A stretch of 64,000 nt of DNA, from NCBI RefSeq assembly GCF_009755665.1, contig NZ_CP046622.1, positions 4,951,001-5,015,000 on the forward strand. The letters run 5' to 3'. Both the position numbers and the translations under genes were made by a program. Below are positions 20,957-29,776 of this stretch, one piece after another (position 1 is the stretch's first letter; every line of letters starts with the position of its first letter). Under the pieces are notes generated by a model. It had not been told where the DNA came from and did no database searches. It was given only the letters and a program-made list of their open reading frames with translations. Source of the stretch: Variovorax paradoxus (lineage in GTDB: Bacteria > Pseudomonadota > Gammaproteobacteria > Burkholderiales > Burkholderiaceae_C).

Positions 20957-21796
20957 CTACTGGAACATCACCCACTCGGGCCGCATGTTGAAACGCACCG
21001 GGAGAATGCTCACGCCCAACCCGCTGGTCACGTACATGCGCTTGCCCTTGTGCGCTACCCAGCCATAGGCCCACTCGCGCGGCGCGCGCCCCGGCACCAC
21101 CAGTGCGCCGTAACCCGGCACGCTGACCTGCCCTCCGTGCGTGTGCGCGGCCACCACCAGCCCGCGGGTGGGCAGCATGGTCGCAAAGCTGAAGGGGTCG
21201 TGCATCATGACCAGCGTGGCGGCGTCCTTCGGCACGCCGGCCAACGCCTTGTCCGGCTGCGAGTGGCCGGTCGAGTCGTCGCCGATGCCGACCACCCAGA
21301 TGTCATGGTCCGGCAGGCGAGCCGAGGCGTTCTCGAGCACGCGGATGCCCGCTGCGGACAAGGCGCGCGCCGTGCGTTCGCCGTCATGCCACCAGTCGTG
21401 GTTGCCGAGCACAGCGTACACGCCCCGCGGCGCTTTCAGGCGTCCCAGCACGGCAGCCATCTCTTCGATGGACAGGTCTTCGTCGCCGCCCGAGCCCGCA
21501 AGAAAGTCGCCGGGCAGCAGGATCACGTCGGGCTGCGCGGCGTTGATCTGGTCGACGCTGCGTGCAGCGCGCTCCACGCTGGTAATGCGCCAGGCCGAGC
21601 GCGTGGTGAGATGCCAATCGCCCGCGACAGCCACCTTGAGTCCGGCGGGCGCCTGCCACTGCGCCGAACTCAGCGGCTCGACGCGTGCCGCAACCCAGCG
21701 CGGTTCGATGGCAACCGTCCAGACGGCCAGCGCCAGCAGCAGGACCGCTACCGCGATCCGGAGCACCGGCGGCCGGCGGCGCGTGCCGGGGTTCAC
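20957..21796 (-). CDS. Membrane-anchored calcineurin-like metallophosphoesterase, GTG start
   Basis: 279 residues. The start is a GTG at 21796 in a GTGA overlap with the acyl-CoA dehydrogenase stop; no ATG fits. A signal-anchor helix spans about residues 12-30 (RIAVAVLLLALAVWTVAI). The metal motifs follow: VAGDWHLTT, LLPGDFLAG, VLGNHDWWHDG, MMHDPFSF and AAHTHGGQ. The domain therefore faces the periplasm. It resembles the YkuE/YaeI type that acts on phospholipid-linked substrates; the substrate is not known here. Confidence 0.85.
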   Translation of the reverse strand: MNPGTRRRPPVLRIAVAVLLLALAVWTVAIEPRWVAARVEPLSSAQWQAPAGLKVAVAGDWHLTTRSAWRITSVERAARSVDQINAAQPDVILLPGDFLAGSGGDEDLSIEEMAAVLGRLKAPRGVYAVLGNHDWWHDGERTARALSAAGIRVLENASARLPDHDIWVVGIGDDSTGHSQPDKALAGVPKDAATLVMMHDPFSFATMLPTRGLVVAAHTHGGQVSVPGYGALVVPGRAPREWAYGWVAHKGKRMYVTSGLGVSILPVRFNMRPEWVMFQ

Positions 21797-22923
21797 GCCA
21801 GCGCGCGTTGAATCAGCAGCTTCTGGATGTCGGACGTGCCTTCGTAGATCTGGCACACCCGCACGTCGCGGTAAATGCGTTCGAGCGGAAAGTCGTTCAC
21901 ATAGCCGTAGCCGCCCAGCGTCTGGATGGCGGCGCTGCACACGCGCTCGGCCATCTCGCTCGCGAACAGCTTAGCCATGGCGGCTTCCTTCAGGCACGGG
22001 CGGCCGGCGTCGCGCAGGCTCGCGGCATGCCAGATGAGCTGGCGGGCGGCTTCAAGCTGCGTGGCGCATTCGGCCAGGCGAAAACCCACGGCCTGCTGTT
22101 CGAATATCGAACCACCGAAGGCTTGTCGCTCCTTGGCATAGGCCAGAGCCACGTCGAACGCGCTGCGCGCCATGCCCACGCTCTGCGCCGCAATGCCGAT
22201 GCGACCACCTTCGAGCGCACCCAGCGCGATCTTGTAGCCCTCGCCCTCCGCACCGATGAGATTCTCCGCCGGAATGCGGCAGCCGTCGAAATTGATCTGC
22301 GCGGTGTCGCTGCTGTGCTGGCCGAGCTTGTCCTCGAGACGCGCGACGCTGTAGCCGGGCGCATCGGTGGGCACGATGAACGCGCTCATGCCGCGCTTGC
22401 CCGCGCCCTTGTCGGTCACCGCAATCACGATGGCAACCTGGCCGTTCTTGCCGCTGGTGATGAACTGCTTCACGCCGTCGATCACGTAGCCGTCTCCATC
22501 TTTTCGCGCCGTGGTGCGCAGGCTCGACGCATCGCTGCCGGCCTGCGGCTCGGTCAGGCAGAAGGCGCCGAGCATCTGCCCTTGCGCCAAAGGCTCGAGC
22601 CATTGCTTCTTCTGCTGCGCGTTGCCGTAGCGCATGAGGATGGCGTTGACCGGGCAGTTGGTCACGCTGATGGCCGTGCTGGTGCCGCCGTCGCCGGCCG
22701 CGATTTCTTCGAGCACCAGCGCGAGCGTGAGGTAGTCGAGCCCCGCGCCGCCATGCTCTTCCGGCACGCAGATGCCGTAGGCGCCCAGCGCGGCAAGGCC
22801 CTGGTGCGCTTCCTTCGGAAAGCTGTGCTCGCGGTCCCACTTGGGGGCGTTGGGCCAGAGTTCGGCCTGCGAAAAATCGCGCACCGCGTCGCGGATGGCT
22901 TCCTGGTCGGCACTGAGCAGCAT
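21793..22923 (-). CDS. Acyl-CoA dehydrogenase
   Basis: 376 residues. Motifs: FCLTEPQAGSDASSLRTTAR and KQFITSGKNGQVAIVIAVTD in the FAD/substrate region, then the C-terminal helix with the catalytic Glu position of short-chain enzymes in RIYRDVRVCQIYEGTSDIQK. It transfers electrons to ETF in fatty-acid or branched-chain acid oxidation. The chain length is not evident. Its stop overlaps the phosphoesterase GTG. Confidence 0.92.
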   Translation of the reverse strand: MLLSADQEAIRDAVRDFSQAELWPNAPKWDREHSFPKEAHQGLAALGAYGICVPEEHGGAGLDYLTLALVLEEIAAGDGGTSTAISVTNCPVNAILMRYGNAQQKKQWLEPLAQGQMLGAFCLTEPQAGSDASSLRTTARKDGDGYVIDGVKQFITSGKNGQVAIVIAVTDKGAGKRGMSAFIVPTDAPGYSVARLEDKLGQHSSDTAQINFDGCRIPAENLIGAEGEGYKIALGALEGGRIGIAAQSVGMARSAFDVALAYAKERQAFGGSIFEQQAVGFRLAECATQLEAARQLIWHAASLRDAGRPCLKEAAMAKLFASEMAERVCSAAIQTLGGYGYVNDFPLERIYRDVRVCQIYEGTSDIQKLLIQRALA

Positions 22924-22955
22924 GGTGTGTCTCCTGTCTTTTTATTCTTGTGCGC

Positions 22956-24206
22956 CTACTTGCCGGCGCCCAGATCCATGATGAGCCGCGCGGCCATGTA
23001 CAGGCGCCGCGGGATCGCGCTGATGTCGACGTATTCGGCCTTGTCGCTGTGATAGCCGAAGCCCGGCAGGCCCAGGCTTTCGATCACCGGCTTGCCAGAG
23101 AGCGCCGCGTAGGCCGCGTCGGTGCCGCCGCCGGTGCGTTCTTCAACGCCCAGCGTGCCGCCGGCTTCCTTGTAGAACGCCACGGCCTTTTCGACCAGCT
23201 TCTTGCCGCCTTCGCCCGCATTGAAGGCGGGGCGGCCGCGCGTGATCAGCACCTTGACGTCGGATTCTGGCAGCTTCTTCTGCTGCGCCTTTTCTTCCAG
23301 CGTCTTCATGGCGGCTTCGAAGTCTTCGTTCTGTGCATAGCGCACGTCGGCGTTCAGCGTGGCACTGGCGGGAATGATGTTCGACACGCTGCCGGCCTTG
23401 GCAATGGTCCAGTTGAAGCGCAGGTGCTTGGCCTTGTCGTCGATGCTCATGGTGCGCAGCACCAGGTCGGACGCTTCCACGAGCGCGTTCACGCCCAGGT
23501 CGGGCGCGGCGCCGGCGTGCGAGGCCTTGCCGGTGATGTTGACCTGCACGTAGGCGATGCCCGAAGTGCCGAGCGAAAGCTTCTCGTCGCCGGCGGCCGT
23601 GGGTTCGAAGGAAAGCACGTAGTCGGCCTGCTTGGCTTCTTCCTGGATCAGGTCGCGCGAGCCGAAGGAGCCTTTTTCCTCGTCGGTGTTGAACAGCACG
23701 GTGATGGTGCCGTAGTCGCGTACGCCGTAGTCCTTGAGCAGCTTCAGCGTGTGCAGGATGACGGCGTTGCCGCCCTTGTCGTCGGCAATGCCGGGGCCGT
23801 AGGCCTTGTTGCCTTCGATTCGGAAAGGCGCCTTCGCAAGCGTGCCTTTGAGGTACACGGTGTCCATGTGCGACATCAGAAGCAGGTTCTTGCCGCCCCG
23901 GCCCTTGATCTTGCCGACGATGTTGTCGCCCACCACGAGGCCGGCCGACTTGCTGCGCGTGACCGTGAAGCCGAGGTTCTTGAGTTCGGCCTCGAGGTAG
24001 TTGCCCGCGGCCGCAATGCCTTCGGCATCGCCCGTGCCGGTTTCGATGTTGACGAGCTGTTCCAGGGTCTTGAGCACCGCGGGCTGCGCATCGGTCGCGG
24101 CCTGGAAGAGCACGTTGTCGCGTTTCTGCGCCCAGCCGGCGGCGGGCGCAAGAAAGGCGCCGGCGAGCAAGGCCGTCATGACGGTACGTTGAATGGATGG
24201 GCGCAT
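22956..24206 (-). CDS. cpg2: Carboxypeptidase G2 (glucarpidase) homologue, M20A metallopeptidase
   Basis: 416 residues from the ATG at 24206, preceded by AGGAGG at 6 bp. A signal peptide (about residues 1-26, ending GWA-QKRDN) sends it to the periplasm. It hydrolyses C-terminal glutamate from folates and methotrexate in the known enzyme. The dizinc site can be read: His113 (LMSHMDT), Asp142 (GIADDKGG), catalytic Glu176 and ligand Glu177 (NTDEEKGS), Glu201 (SFEP), and a His near the end (GFGYHSDK). Each is offset by one from the numbers I recall for glucarpidase of RS-16. Much of the sequence matches that enzyme from memory, differing at scattered positions. Confidence 0.95.
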   Translation of the reverse strand: MRPSIQRTVMTALLAGAFLAPAAGWAQKRDNVLFQAATDAQPAVLKTLEQLVNIETGTGDAEGIAAAGNYLEAELKNLGFTVTRSKSAGLVVGDNIVGKIKGRGGKNLLLMSHMDTVYLKGTLAKAPFRIEGNKAYGPGIADDKGGNAVILHTLKLLKDYGVRDYGTITVLFNTDEEKGSFGSRDLIQEEAKQADYVLSFEPTAAGDEKLSLGTSGIAYVQVNITGKASHAGAAPDLGVNALVEASDLVLRTMSIDDKAKHLRFNWTIAKAGSVSNIIPASATLNADVRYAQNEDFEAAMKTLEEKAQQKKLPESDVKVLITRGRPAFNAGEGGKKLVEKAVAFYKEAGGTLGVEERTGGGTDAAYAALSGKPVIESLGLPGFGYHSDKAEYVDISAIPRRLYMAARLIMDLGAGK

Positions 24207-24288
24207 GAAGAACCTCCTGGCGTCTGCTGTATTCATGAAAAAAGCCGCGAAGCACCCGGGCAGCGGGCGCTTGCGGCGGTCGTTTTTA

Positions 24289-25473
24289 TCAGAGCAATTC
24301 GAGTGCCACGGCGGTGCCTTCGCCGCCGCCGATGCACAGCGTGGCCACGCCGCGCTTCTTGCCGCGTGCCTTCAGCGCATGGATGAGCGTGACCATGATG
24401 CGCGCGCCGCTGGCGCCGATGGGGTGGCCCAGCGCGCAGGCGCCGCCGTTCACGTTGACGATCTCGTGCGACACGTCGAGTTCATGCATCAGCGCCATGG
24501 GCACCACCGCGAAGGCCTCATTCACTTCCCACAGGTCGACGTCTTTCACGCTCCAGCCGGTCTTCTTGAACAGCTTGGCGACGGCGCCGACCGGCGCGGT
24601 GGAAAACCACTCGGGCTGCTGCGCGTGCGTGGCATGGCCGACGATGCGTGCGATGGGCTTGGCGCCGATCTTCGTCGCATGCGACTCGGTCATCATCACC
24701 AGCGCCGCGGCGCCATCGTTGATCGACGAGCTCGATGCAGCGGTGATGGTGCCGTTCTCTTTCTTGAACGCGGGCTTGAGCGTGGCGATCTTGTCGAGCT
24801 TGACCTTGCCCGGGCCTTCGTCGATGGAAATGACGGTGTCGCCGCCGCGGCCCTTCACGGTGACGGGCGTGATCTCGTCCTTGAACGCTCCGGACTCGGT
24901 GGCCGCCTTGGCGCGCTGCACGCTGGCAATTGCAAAGGCATCTTGCTGCTCGCGCGTGAACTTGTACTTGGCGGCGCAGTCTTCGCCGAAGGTGCCCATC
25001 GAGCGGCCCGGCTGGTAGGCGTCTTCGAGGCCGTCGAGCATCATGTGGTCATAGATCTTGTCGTGGCCCATGCGGTAGCCGCCTCGGCCCTTGAGCATGA
25101 GGTAGGGCGCGTTGGTCATGCTTTCCATGCCGCCAGCCACCATCACCTCGTGCGTACCCGCCAGCAGCAGGTCGTGCGCGAGCATGGCGGCCTTCATGGC
25201 CGAGCCGCACATCTTGCTGAGCGTGACGGCGCCCGCGCTGTCGGGCAGGCCGCCCTTGTAGGCCGCCTGGCGCGCCGGCGCCTGGCCCTGGCCTGCCATG
25301 AGGCAGTTGCCGAACAGCACTTCGCCGACGCTGTCAGGCGCAATGCCGGCGCGCTCCACGGCGGCCTTGATCGCAGCGCCGCCAAGGTCGTGCGCGGAGA
25401 GGGAAGAAAAGTCGCCCTGAAAGCTACCCATGGGGGTGCGGGCGGCGCCGACGATGACGATGGATTCGGACAT
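24289..25473 (-). CDS. Acetyl-CoA acetyltransferase (thiolase)
   Basis: 394 residues from the ATG at 25473. Nucleophilic Cys89 lies in TLSKMCGSAMKAAM. The C-terminal His and Cys sit in NVNGGACALGHPIGASGAR and LCIGGGEGTA. Type II (biosynthetic/degradative acetoacetyl-CoA) thiolase layout, cytoplasmic. It could feed acetoacetate from leucine breakdown into acetyl-CoA or the PHB pathway. It stands alone between the glucarpidase and aceK. Confidence 0.93.
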   Translation of the reverse strand: MSESIVIVGAARTPMGSFQGDFSSLSAHDLGGAAIKAAVERAGIAPDSVGEVLFGNCLMAGQGQAPARQAAYKGGLPDSAGAVTLSKMCGSAMKAAMLAHDLLLAGTHEVMVAGGMESMTNAPYLMLKGRGGYRMGHDKIYDHMMLDGLEDAYQPGRSMGTFGEDCAAKYKFTREQQDAFAIASVQRAKAATESGAFKDEITPVTVKGRGGDTVISIDEGPGKVKLDKIATLKPAFKKENGTITAASSSSINDGAAALVMMTESHATKIGAKPIARIVGHATHAQQPEWFSTAPVGAVAKLFKKTGWSVKDVDLWEVNEAFAVVPMALMHELDVSHEIVNVNGGACALGHPIGASGARIMVTLIHALKARGKKRGVATLCIGGGEGTAVALELL

Positions 25474-25523
25474 GGGGGTCTCCTTCGAAAAAGTGAATGG
25501 GGTGACGGTAGACAGTGGCTCTA

Positions 25524-27344
25524 TCAAAAATGCGTCGCGTGCCCGTCGTGCGGAAAGCGCTGCGCTTCTTCGTACGGGAACACATCGAGCATCTGCCCGG
25601 CCTGGATGCGTTCCTTGTGGTGCTGCCAGAAGGCGGCGTCGAGCAGGTCGGCGTGGTGCGCCATGAAGGCTTCGCGCACCGCGTCGTTGCCCAGCAAGAA
25701 AGGGCCGAAGGTTTCGGGAAACACGTCCTTCGGGCCCACTGAGTACCAGACCTCGCCGCTCATCTCGTCTTCCTCGTTGCGCGCCGCGGGCACCTTGCGG
25801 AACTGACAGTCGGTGATGTATTCGATTTCGTCGTAGTCGTAGAACACGACCTTGCCGCCGCGCGTGACGCCGAAGTTCTTCCACAGCATGTCGCCGGGAA
25901 AGATGTTGGCGGCCACCATGTCCTTGATGGCGTTGCCGTATTCGACGACCGCGTGCTCCAGCTGCTCTTGCGCGCGCTTGGCGTGCGCCGGGCTTTCGGG
26001 GTTGGCCAGCGTGTCGAAGGCTTCCTGCAGAAAGATGTTGAGCGGGATCATGCGGCGCTCGATGTAGACGTGCTTGAGCACCAGCTCCATCTCCCCGTTG
26101 CCGTCGCGGTCGGCAATTTCGAGCTGGCTGGGCGCGAACTTCCGGATTTCGTCGATCAGCTCGGGCTCGAAGCGGTCGAGCGGAAAACCCACGTCGCTGT
26201 ACTCCAGCGTGTCGGCCATGCGGCCGACGCGGTCGTGCTGCTTCACCAGCAGGTACTTGCCCTTGATCTGCTCGCGCGTGGTGTCTTTCTGCGGCGGATA
26301 GAAGTCCTTGATGACCTTGAAGACGAAAGGGAACGAAGGCAGGTCGAACACCAGCATGACCATGCCCTTGATGCCGGGCGCAATGCGGAAGCGGTCGCTC
26401 GAATAGTTGAGGTGGGAAAGAAAGTCTCGGTAGAACAGCGTCTTGCCCTGCTTTGCAAGACCCAGCGCGTTGTAGATCTCGGCGCGCGGCTTGCGCGGCA
26501 TGAGCGAGCGCAAAAACTGCACGCAAGCCGAGGGCACTTCCATGTCGACCATGAAGTAGGCGCGGGCAAAGCTGAAGAGCATCTGCAGGTCGTCTTCGCC
26601 GAAGAGTGCCGCATCCACGTAGAACTTCCCATGCCTGTCGTGCAGTATGGGCAGCGAGAACGGCAGCTCGACAAAACCGTTCATGATCTTGCCGACCACG
26701 TAGGCGCCCTTGTTGCGGTAGAACAGCCCCGAGAGCACCTGGATCTGGAAGTTGGCGCGCAGCTTCACCTGGTGAAAGCGCCCCATGATGGCGTGCGCCA
26801 CGCGCTCGGCATCGCGGCGCTTGTTGGCAAAAGTGCCCTGCAGGCCGTAGTCGTCCAGCATCTGCTCGATGGTGTCGGCCAGCGTGCCGTGCGAGGGGTA
26901 GTAGGGCCTGTACGTGGGCGCGCCGCGCGGCTCGATGTATTCGGTGCTGATGGCCGGCCGAACGAAGATGAAGTCGTTCTGGAAGTAGGCGCGGTGCAGG
27001 ATCTTCGTCGTCACCGAGTTGAAGAAACTCTCGGCCAGCTCGGGCTGGTGGTGGTCCACCAACAGGCCGATGAAGTGCAGCTTGACCTGGTGCCACACCT
27101 CCATGGGCTGGTCGCCGGCCTTGAACTCCTTCTCGAGCCGGGCCACGGCCTCGTTCACCCGCAGGTCATAGAACTCGATGCGCTCGCGCTGCGCGCGCTG
27201 CTGGCCATGCCAGTCGGCCGTTTCGAAGCGATGCTTGGCGCGCGCCGATTCGGCCCGGAAGAGGCTGTAATGGCGATTGAAACCATCGATCATCGCCTTG
27301 GCAATGTCGTAAGCCAGCGGCGAATCGAGGCGCTGCGGGAACAT
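25524..27344 (-). CDS. aceK: Isocitrate dehydrogenase kinase/phosphatase
   Basis: 606 residues from the ATG at 27344. One active site phosphorylates and dephosphorylates isocitrate dehydrogenase to divert carbon into the glyoxylate bypass. Family text: [38 protein letters not shown], and the kinase catalytic and metal motifs near [20 protein letters not shown]. The length matches. It starts 4 bp after the carbonic anhydrase stop, so the two are probably co-translated. Upstream codons in frame belong to the shadow of the neighbour. Confidence 0.95.
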   Translation of the reverse strand: MFPQRLDSPLAYDIAKAMIDGFNRHYSLFRAESARAKHRFETADWHGQQRAQRERIEFYDLRVNEAVARLEKEFKAGDQPMEVWHQVKLHFIGLLVDHHQPELAESFFNSVTTKILHRAYFQNDFIFVRPAISTEYIEPRGAPTYRPYYPSHGTLADTIEQMLDDYGLQGTFANKRRDAERVAHAIMGRFHQVKLRANFQIQVLSGLFYRNKGAYVVGKIMNGFVELPFSLPILHDRHGKFYVDAALFGEDDLQMLFSFARAYFMVDMEVPSACVQFLRSLMPRKPRAEIYNALGLAKQGKTLFYRDFLSHLNYSSDRFRIAPGIKGMVMLVFDLPSFPFVFKVIKDFYPPQKDTTREQIKGKYLLVKQHDRVGRMADTLEYSDVGFPLDRFEPELIDEIRKFAPSQLEIADRDGNGEMELVLKHVYIERRMIPLNIFLQEAFDTLANPESPAHAKRAQEQLEHAVVEYGNAIKDMVAANIFPGDMLWKNFGVTRGGKVVFYDYDEIEYITDCQFRKVPAARNEEDEMSGEVWYSVGPKDVFPETFGPFLLGNDAVREAFMAHHADLLDAAFWQHHKERIQAGQMLDVFPYEEAQRFPHDGHATHF

Positions 27345-27348
27345 AGGC

Positions 27349-28113
27349 TCAGCCGGTTTTCGTTTCGTTGCCTGCAGCGGGCTGGACGACCGGGACGGCT
27401 TCGACGGTTTCGGTTCCGTCGGCACCGGCCTGGGCGGACGGCGAGATGCCCAGCGGCTTGCTCCACTTGTAGCGGATGCGTTGCACCGCGGCCTTGTACA
27501 CCGCGTCGAGCGGCTTGGCGCCGTCGACGTCCAGGCCCAGGTCCTGCAGCAGGCCGTCGTGCACGCCGAAGGTCCAGCCGTGGATCTTGACCTTCTGGCC
27601 GCGTCCCCAGGCATCGACCATGACGGTGCTGACGGCCACGTTGACCACCTGCTCGGCCACGTTGAGCTCGCACAGTGCGTCGACGCGCACGTCTTCGGGC
27701 AGGCTGTCGAGCATCACGGCGTGGCGGTCGCGCACGTCCTGGATGTGGCGGATCCAGTTGTCGGCCAGGCCGATGCGCTTGCCGCTGAGCGCCGCCTTGA
27801 CGCCGGCGCAGCCGTAGTGGCCGACCACCATGATGTGCTCGACCTTCAGGTGCTCGACCGCGAATTGAATGGCCGAGAGCGCGTTCAAGTCGGAATGCAC
27901 CACGATGTTGGCGACGTTGCGGTGCACGAACACCTCGCCAGGCTCCAGCCCGGTGATCTGGTTGGCGGGCACGCGGCTGTCGGAACAGCCGATCCACATG
28001 TAGCGCGGCGTCTGCTGCTTCACCAGGCTGGTGAAGAAGCCAGGCCGGTCGCGTTCCATTTGTGCGGACCAGGCACGGTTGTGGGCGAAGAGGTCATCAA
28101 GATTGTCGGACAT
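27349..28113 (-). CDS. Beta-class carbonic anhydrase
   Basis: 254 residues. Zinc ligands Cys43 ([11 protein letters not shown]), His98 and Cys101 ([10 protein letters not shown]), with the Asp45/Arg47 dyad of the beta class. Residues beyond about 215 form a low-complexity tail. It interconverts CO2 and bicarbonate in the cytosol. The biotin carboxylases of this window would use bicarbonate, but co-regulation with them is not shown. It overlaps nothing and sits 4 bp before aceK. Confidence 0.95.
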   Translation of the reverse strand: MSDNLDDLFAHNRAWSAQMERDRPGFFTSLVKQQTPRYMWIGCSDSRVPANQITGLEPGEVFVHRNVANIVVHSDLNALSAIQFAVEHLKVEHIMVVGHYGCAGVKAALSGKRIGLADNWIRHIQDVRDRHAVMLDSLPEDVRVDALCELNVAEQVVNVAVSTVMVDAWGRGQKVKIHGWTFGVHDGLLQDLGLDVDGAKPLDAVYKAAVQRIRYKWSKPLGISPSAQAGADGTETVEAVPVVQPAAGNETKTG

Positions 28114-28167
28114 GGCGTGATTGTCGATGAGTCGTGATTCGGATGCGGTGTGTCTGATGCTGCCCTG

Positions 28168-28566
28168 TCAGGCCGCCTTGGCCGACCGCTGGGCCTTGGC
28201 CAGTGCCGCGCGGCCTTTTTTCTCGTGCTCGCGCACTTCGGCCAGGTTGGCCTGCAGTTCGGCAAGCTGTTCTTCCAGCTGGGCGCGGTGAGCGCCCAGC
28301 ACGCCGAGAAATTTCTGCAGCTGCGCCACGGTGTCGCGCGGGCTGTCGTACATGTCGAGGATTTCCTTGGCCTCCGTCAGGCTCAGGCCCAGCCGCTTGG
28401 CGCGCAGCGTGAGCGTGAGCCGCGCCCGGTCGCGCGCGCTGTAAACGCGCTGCATGCCGGCCCGCTCAGGCGTCAGCAGCCCCATGTCTTCATAGAAGCG
28501 AATGGCGCGCGTCGTCAGGTCGAACTCCTTCGCGAGCTGGCTGATGGTGAAGGTTTGCGCGGACAT
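28168..28566 (-). CDS. MerR-family regulator, LiuR-like
   Basis: 132 residues. MerR winged HTH at residues 5-75 (TFTISQLAKEFDLTTRAIRF, YEDMGLLTPERAG), then a dimerisation coiled coil (FLGVLGAHRAQLEEQLAELQ). No effector-binding Cys motif. The sequence resembles LiuR, which in many proteobacteria controls leucine/isovalerate genes. The perfect palindrome at 28662-28681 matches the type of site LiuR recognises. The liu genes here lie 15 kb away. Confidence 0.8.
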   Translation of the reverse strand: MSAQTFTISQLAKEFDLTTRAIRFYEDMGLLTPERAGMQRVYSARDRARLTLTLRAKRLGLSLTEAKEILDMYDSPRDTVAQLQKFLGVLGAHRAQLEEQLAELQANLAEVREHEKKGRAALAKAQRSAKAA

Positions 28567-28661
28567 GTATGTCTGAAATCGGTCGAAGAGCCGTCAGGAG
28601 GGGCGTTGCAGTGGTGACAGCAGGTTTGCCCCGGTCTCCCTACAATGATGTCCTTAACCCA

Positions 28662-28681
28662 TGACGTTTACGTAAACGTCA
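28662..28681. promoter_or_regulatory. Perfect 20-bp palindrome, candidate LiuR operator
   Basis: TGACGTTTACGTAAACGTCA is a perfect dyad in the merR/metallo-hydrolase divergent space. LiuR motifs reported for proteobacteria have a TGACGT/ACGTCA core, from memory. On the minus strand TTGACG, then 19 bp, then TTAAGG gives the long spacer typical of MerR-type promoters, reading toward the regulator. It ends 7 bp before the plus-strand gene's ATG. Confidence 0.7.
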
Positions 28682-28688
28682 ATCTTAC

Positions 28689-29759
28689 ATGAACCTCCTC
28701 GAACGCGAACTCCACTACCCACTGGGCGACACCCTGCCCGCGCCCGGCGAAGCACTGGAAGTCGCGCCGGGCGTGCGATGGATCCGCATGCGGCTGCCGT
28801 TTGCGCTCGACCATATCAACCTCTGGCTGCTGCGCGACAGCATCGACGGTGTCGAGGGCTGGACGGTGGTCGACTGCTGCATTGCGCACGACGAGGCCCG
28901 CGCGCAATGGGAGCAGGTGTTCGAAACGCAGCTGCAGGGCCTGCCGATCCTGCGAGTGATCGTCACGCACATGCACCCCGACCACATCGGCCTGGCCGAC
29001 TGGCTGTGCAAGCGATGGAACGCGCCGCTGTGGATCAGCTCGACCGATTACCACGTGGCCCGCGTGCTGACCTCCGCCGGCGACACGCTGGCCGGCGGCG
29101 ATCAGGCCGCCAGCTTCTTTGCGTCGCACGGCCTGACCGATCCAGACGCAGTGGCCAAGATTCGCGCCCGCACCAACTACTACGCCAACATGGTGCCTTC
29201 GGTGCCCGAGCGCTTCACGCGCATGATGGACGGCGACACTGTCACCATCAACGGCCACGCCTGGCGCTGCATCAGCGGCTACGGCCATGCGCCCGAGCAC
29301 ATCGCGCTTTACTGCGACGAACTGAAGCTGCTGCTGGGCGGCGACATGATGCTGCCGCGTATTTCGACCAACGTGAGCGTGCATTCGGGCGAGCCCGAGG
29401 CCAACTCGCTGCGGCTCTTCCTGGACAGCATCGACAAGTTCAAGGCGCTGCCCGCCGACACGCTGGGCCTGCCTTCGCACGGCAAGCCGTTCACCGGCAT
29501 TCACCGCCGCGTCGACCAGCTGCAGGAGCACCACCGCGACCGACTTGCCGAGCTGCTCGAAGCCTGCACCGCGCGCCCGCTGACCGCGGCCGAGGGCCTG
29601 CCGATCCTGTTCAAGCGCGAGCTCGACCTGCACCAGATGACCTTTGCCATGGGCGAGACCGTGGCGCACCTGCACCTGCTGTGGTTCTCGGGCCAGCTCA
29701 GGCGCGAACTGGGGCCGGACGGCATCTATCGCTTCGGAGCCCGCAGCGCCGCGGCGTAG
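28689..29759 (+). CDS. MBL-fold metallo-hydrolase
   Basis: 356 residues. The metal motif is THMHPDHIGLAD (His94, His96, Asp98, His99), with later ligands in SGYGHAPEH, MMLPR and a GLPSHGKPF motif. C-terminal winged-helix-like residues (about 270-340) are as in the lactamase_B_2 type. Its operator is 7 bp before the ATG, which leaves no room for a Shine-Dalgarno, so translation may be leaderless. Adjacent to the LiuR-like gene and probably controlled by it. Substrate unknown, perhaps a CoA or thioester ester. Confidence 0.87.
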   Translation: MNLLERELHYPLGDTLPAPGEALEVAPGVRWIRMRLPFALDHINLWLLRDSIDGVEGWTVVDCCIAHDEARAQWEQVFETQLQGLPILRVIVTHMHPDHIGLADWLCKRWNAPLWISSTDYHVARVLTSAGDTLAGGDQAASFFASHGLTDPDAVAKIRARTNYYANMVPSVPERFTRMMDGDTVTINGHAWRCISGYGHAPEHIALYCDELKLLLGGDMMLPRISTNVSVHSGEPEANSLRLFLDSIDKFKALPADTLGLPSHGKPFTGIHRRVDQLQEHHRDRLAELLEACTARPLTAAEGLPILFKRELDLHQMTFAMGETVAHLHLLWFSGQLRRELGPDGIYRFGARSAAA

Positions 29760-29776
29760 GGATTTAGACTCACCGG

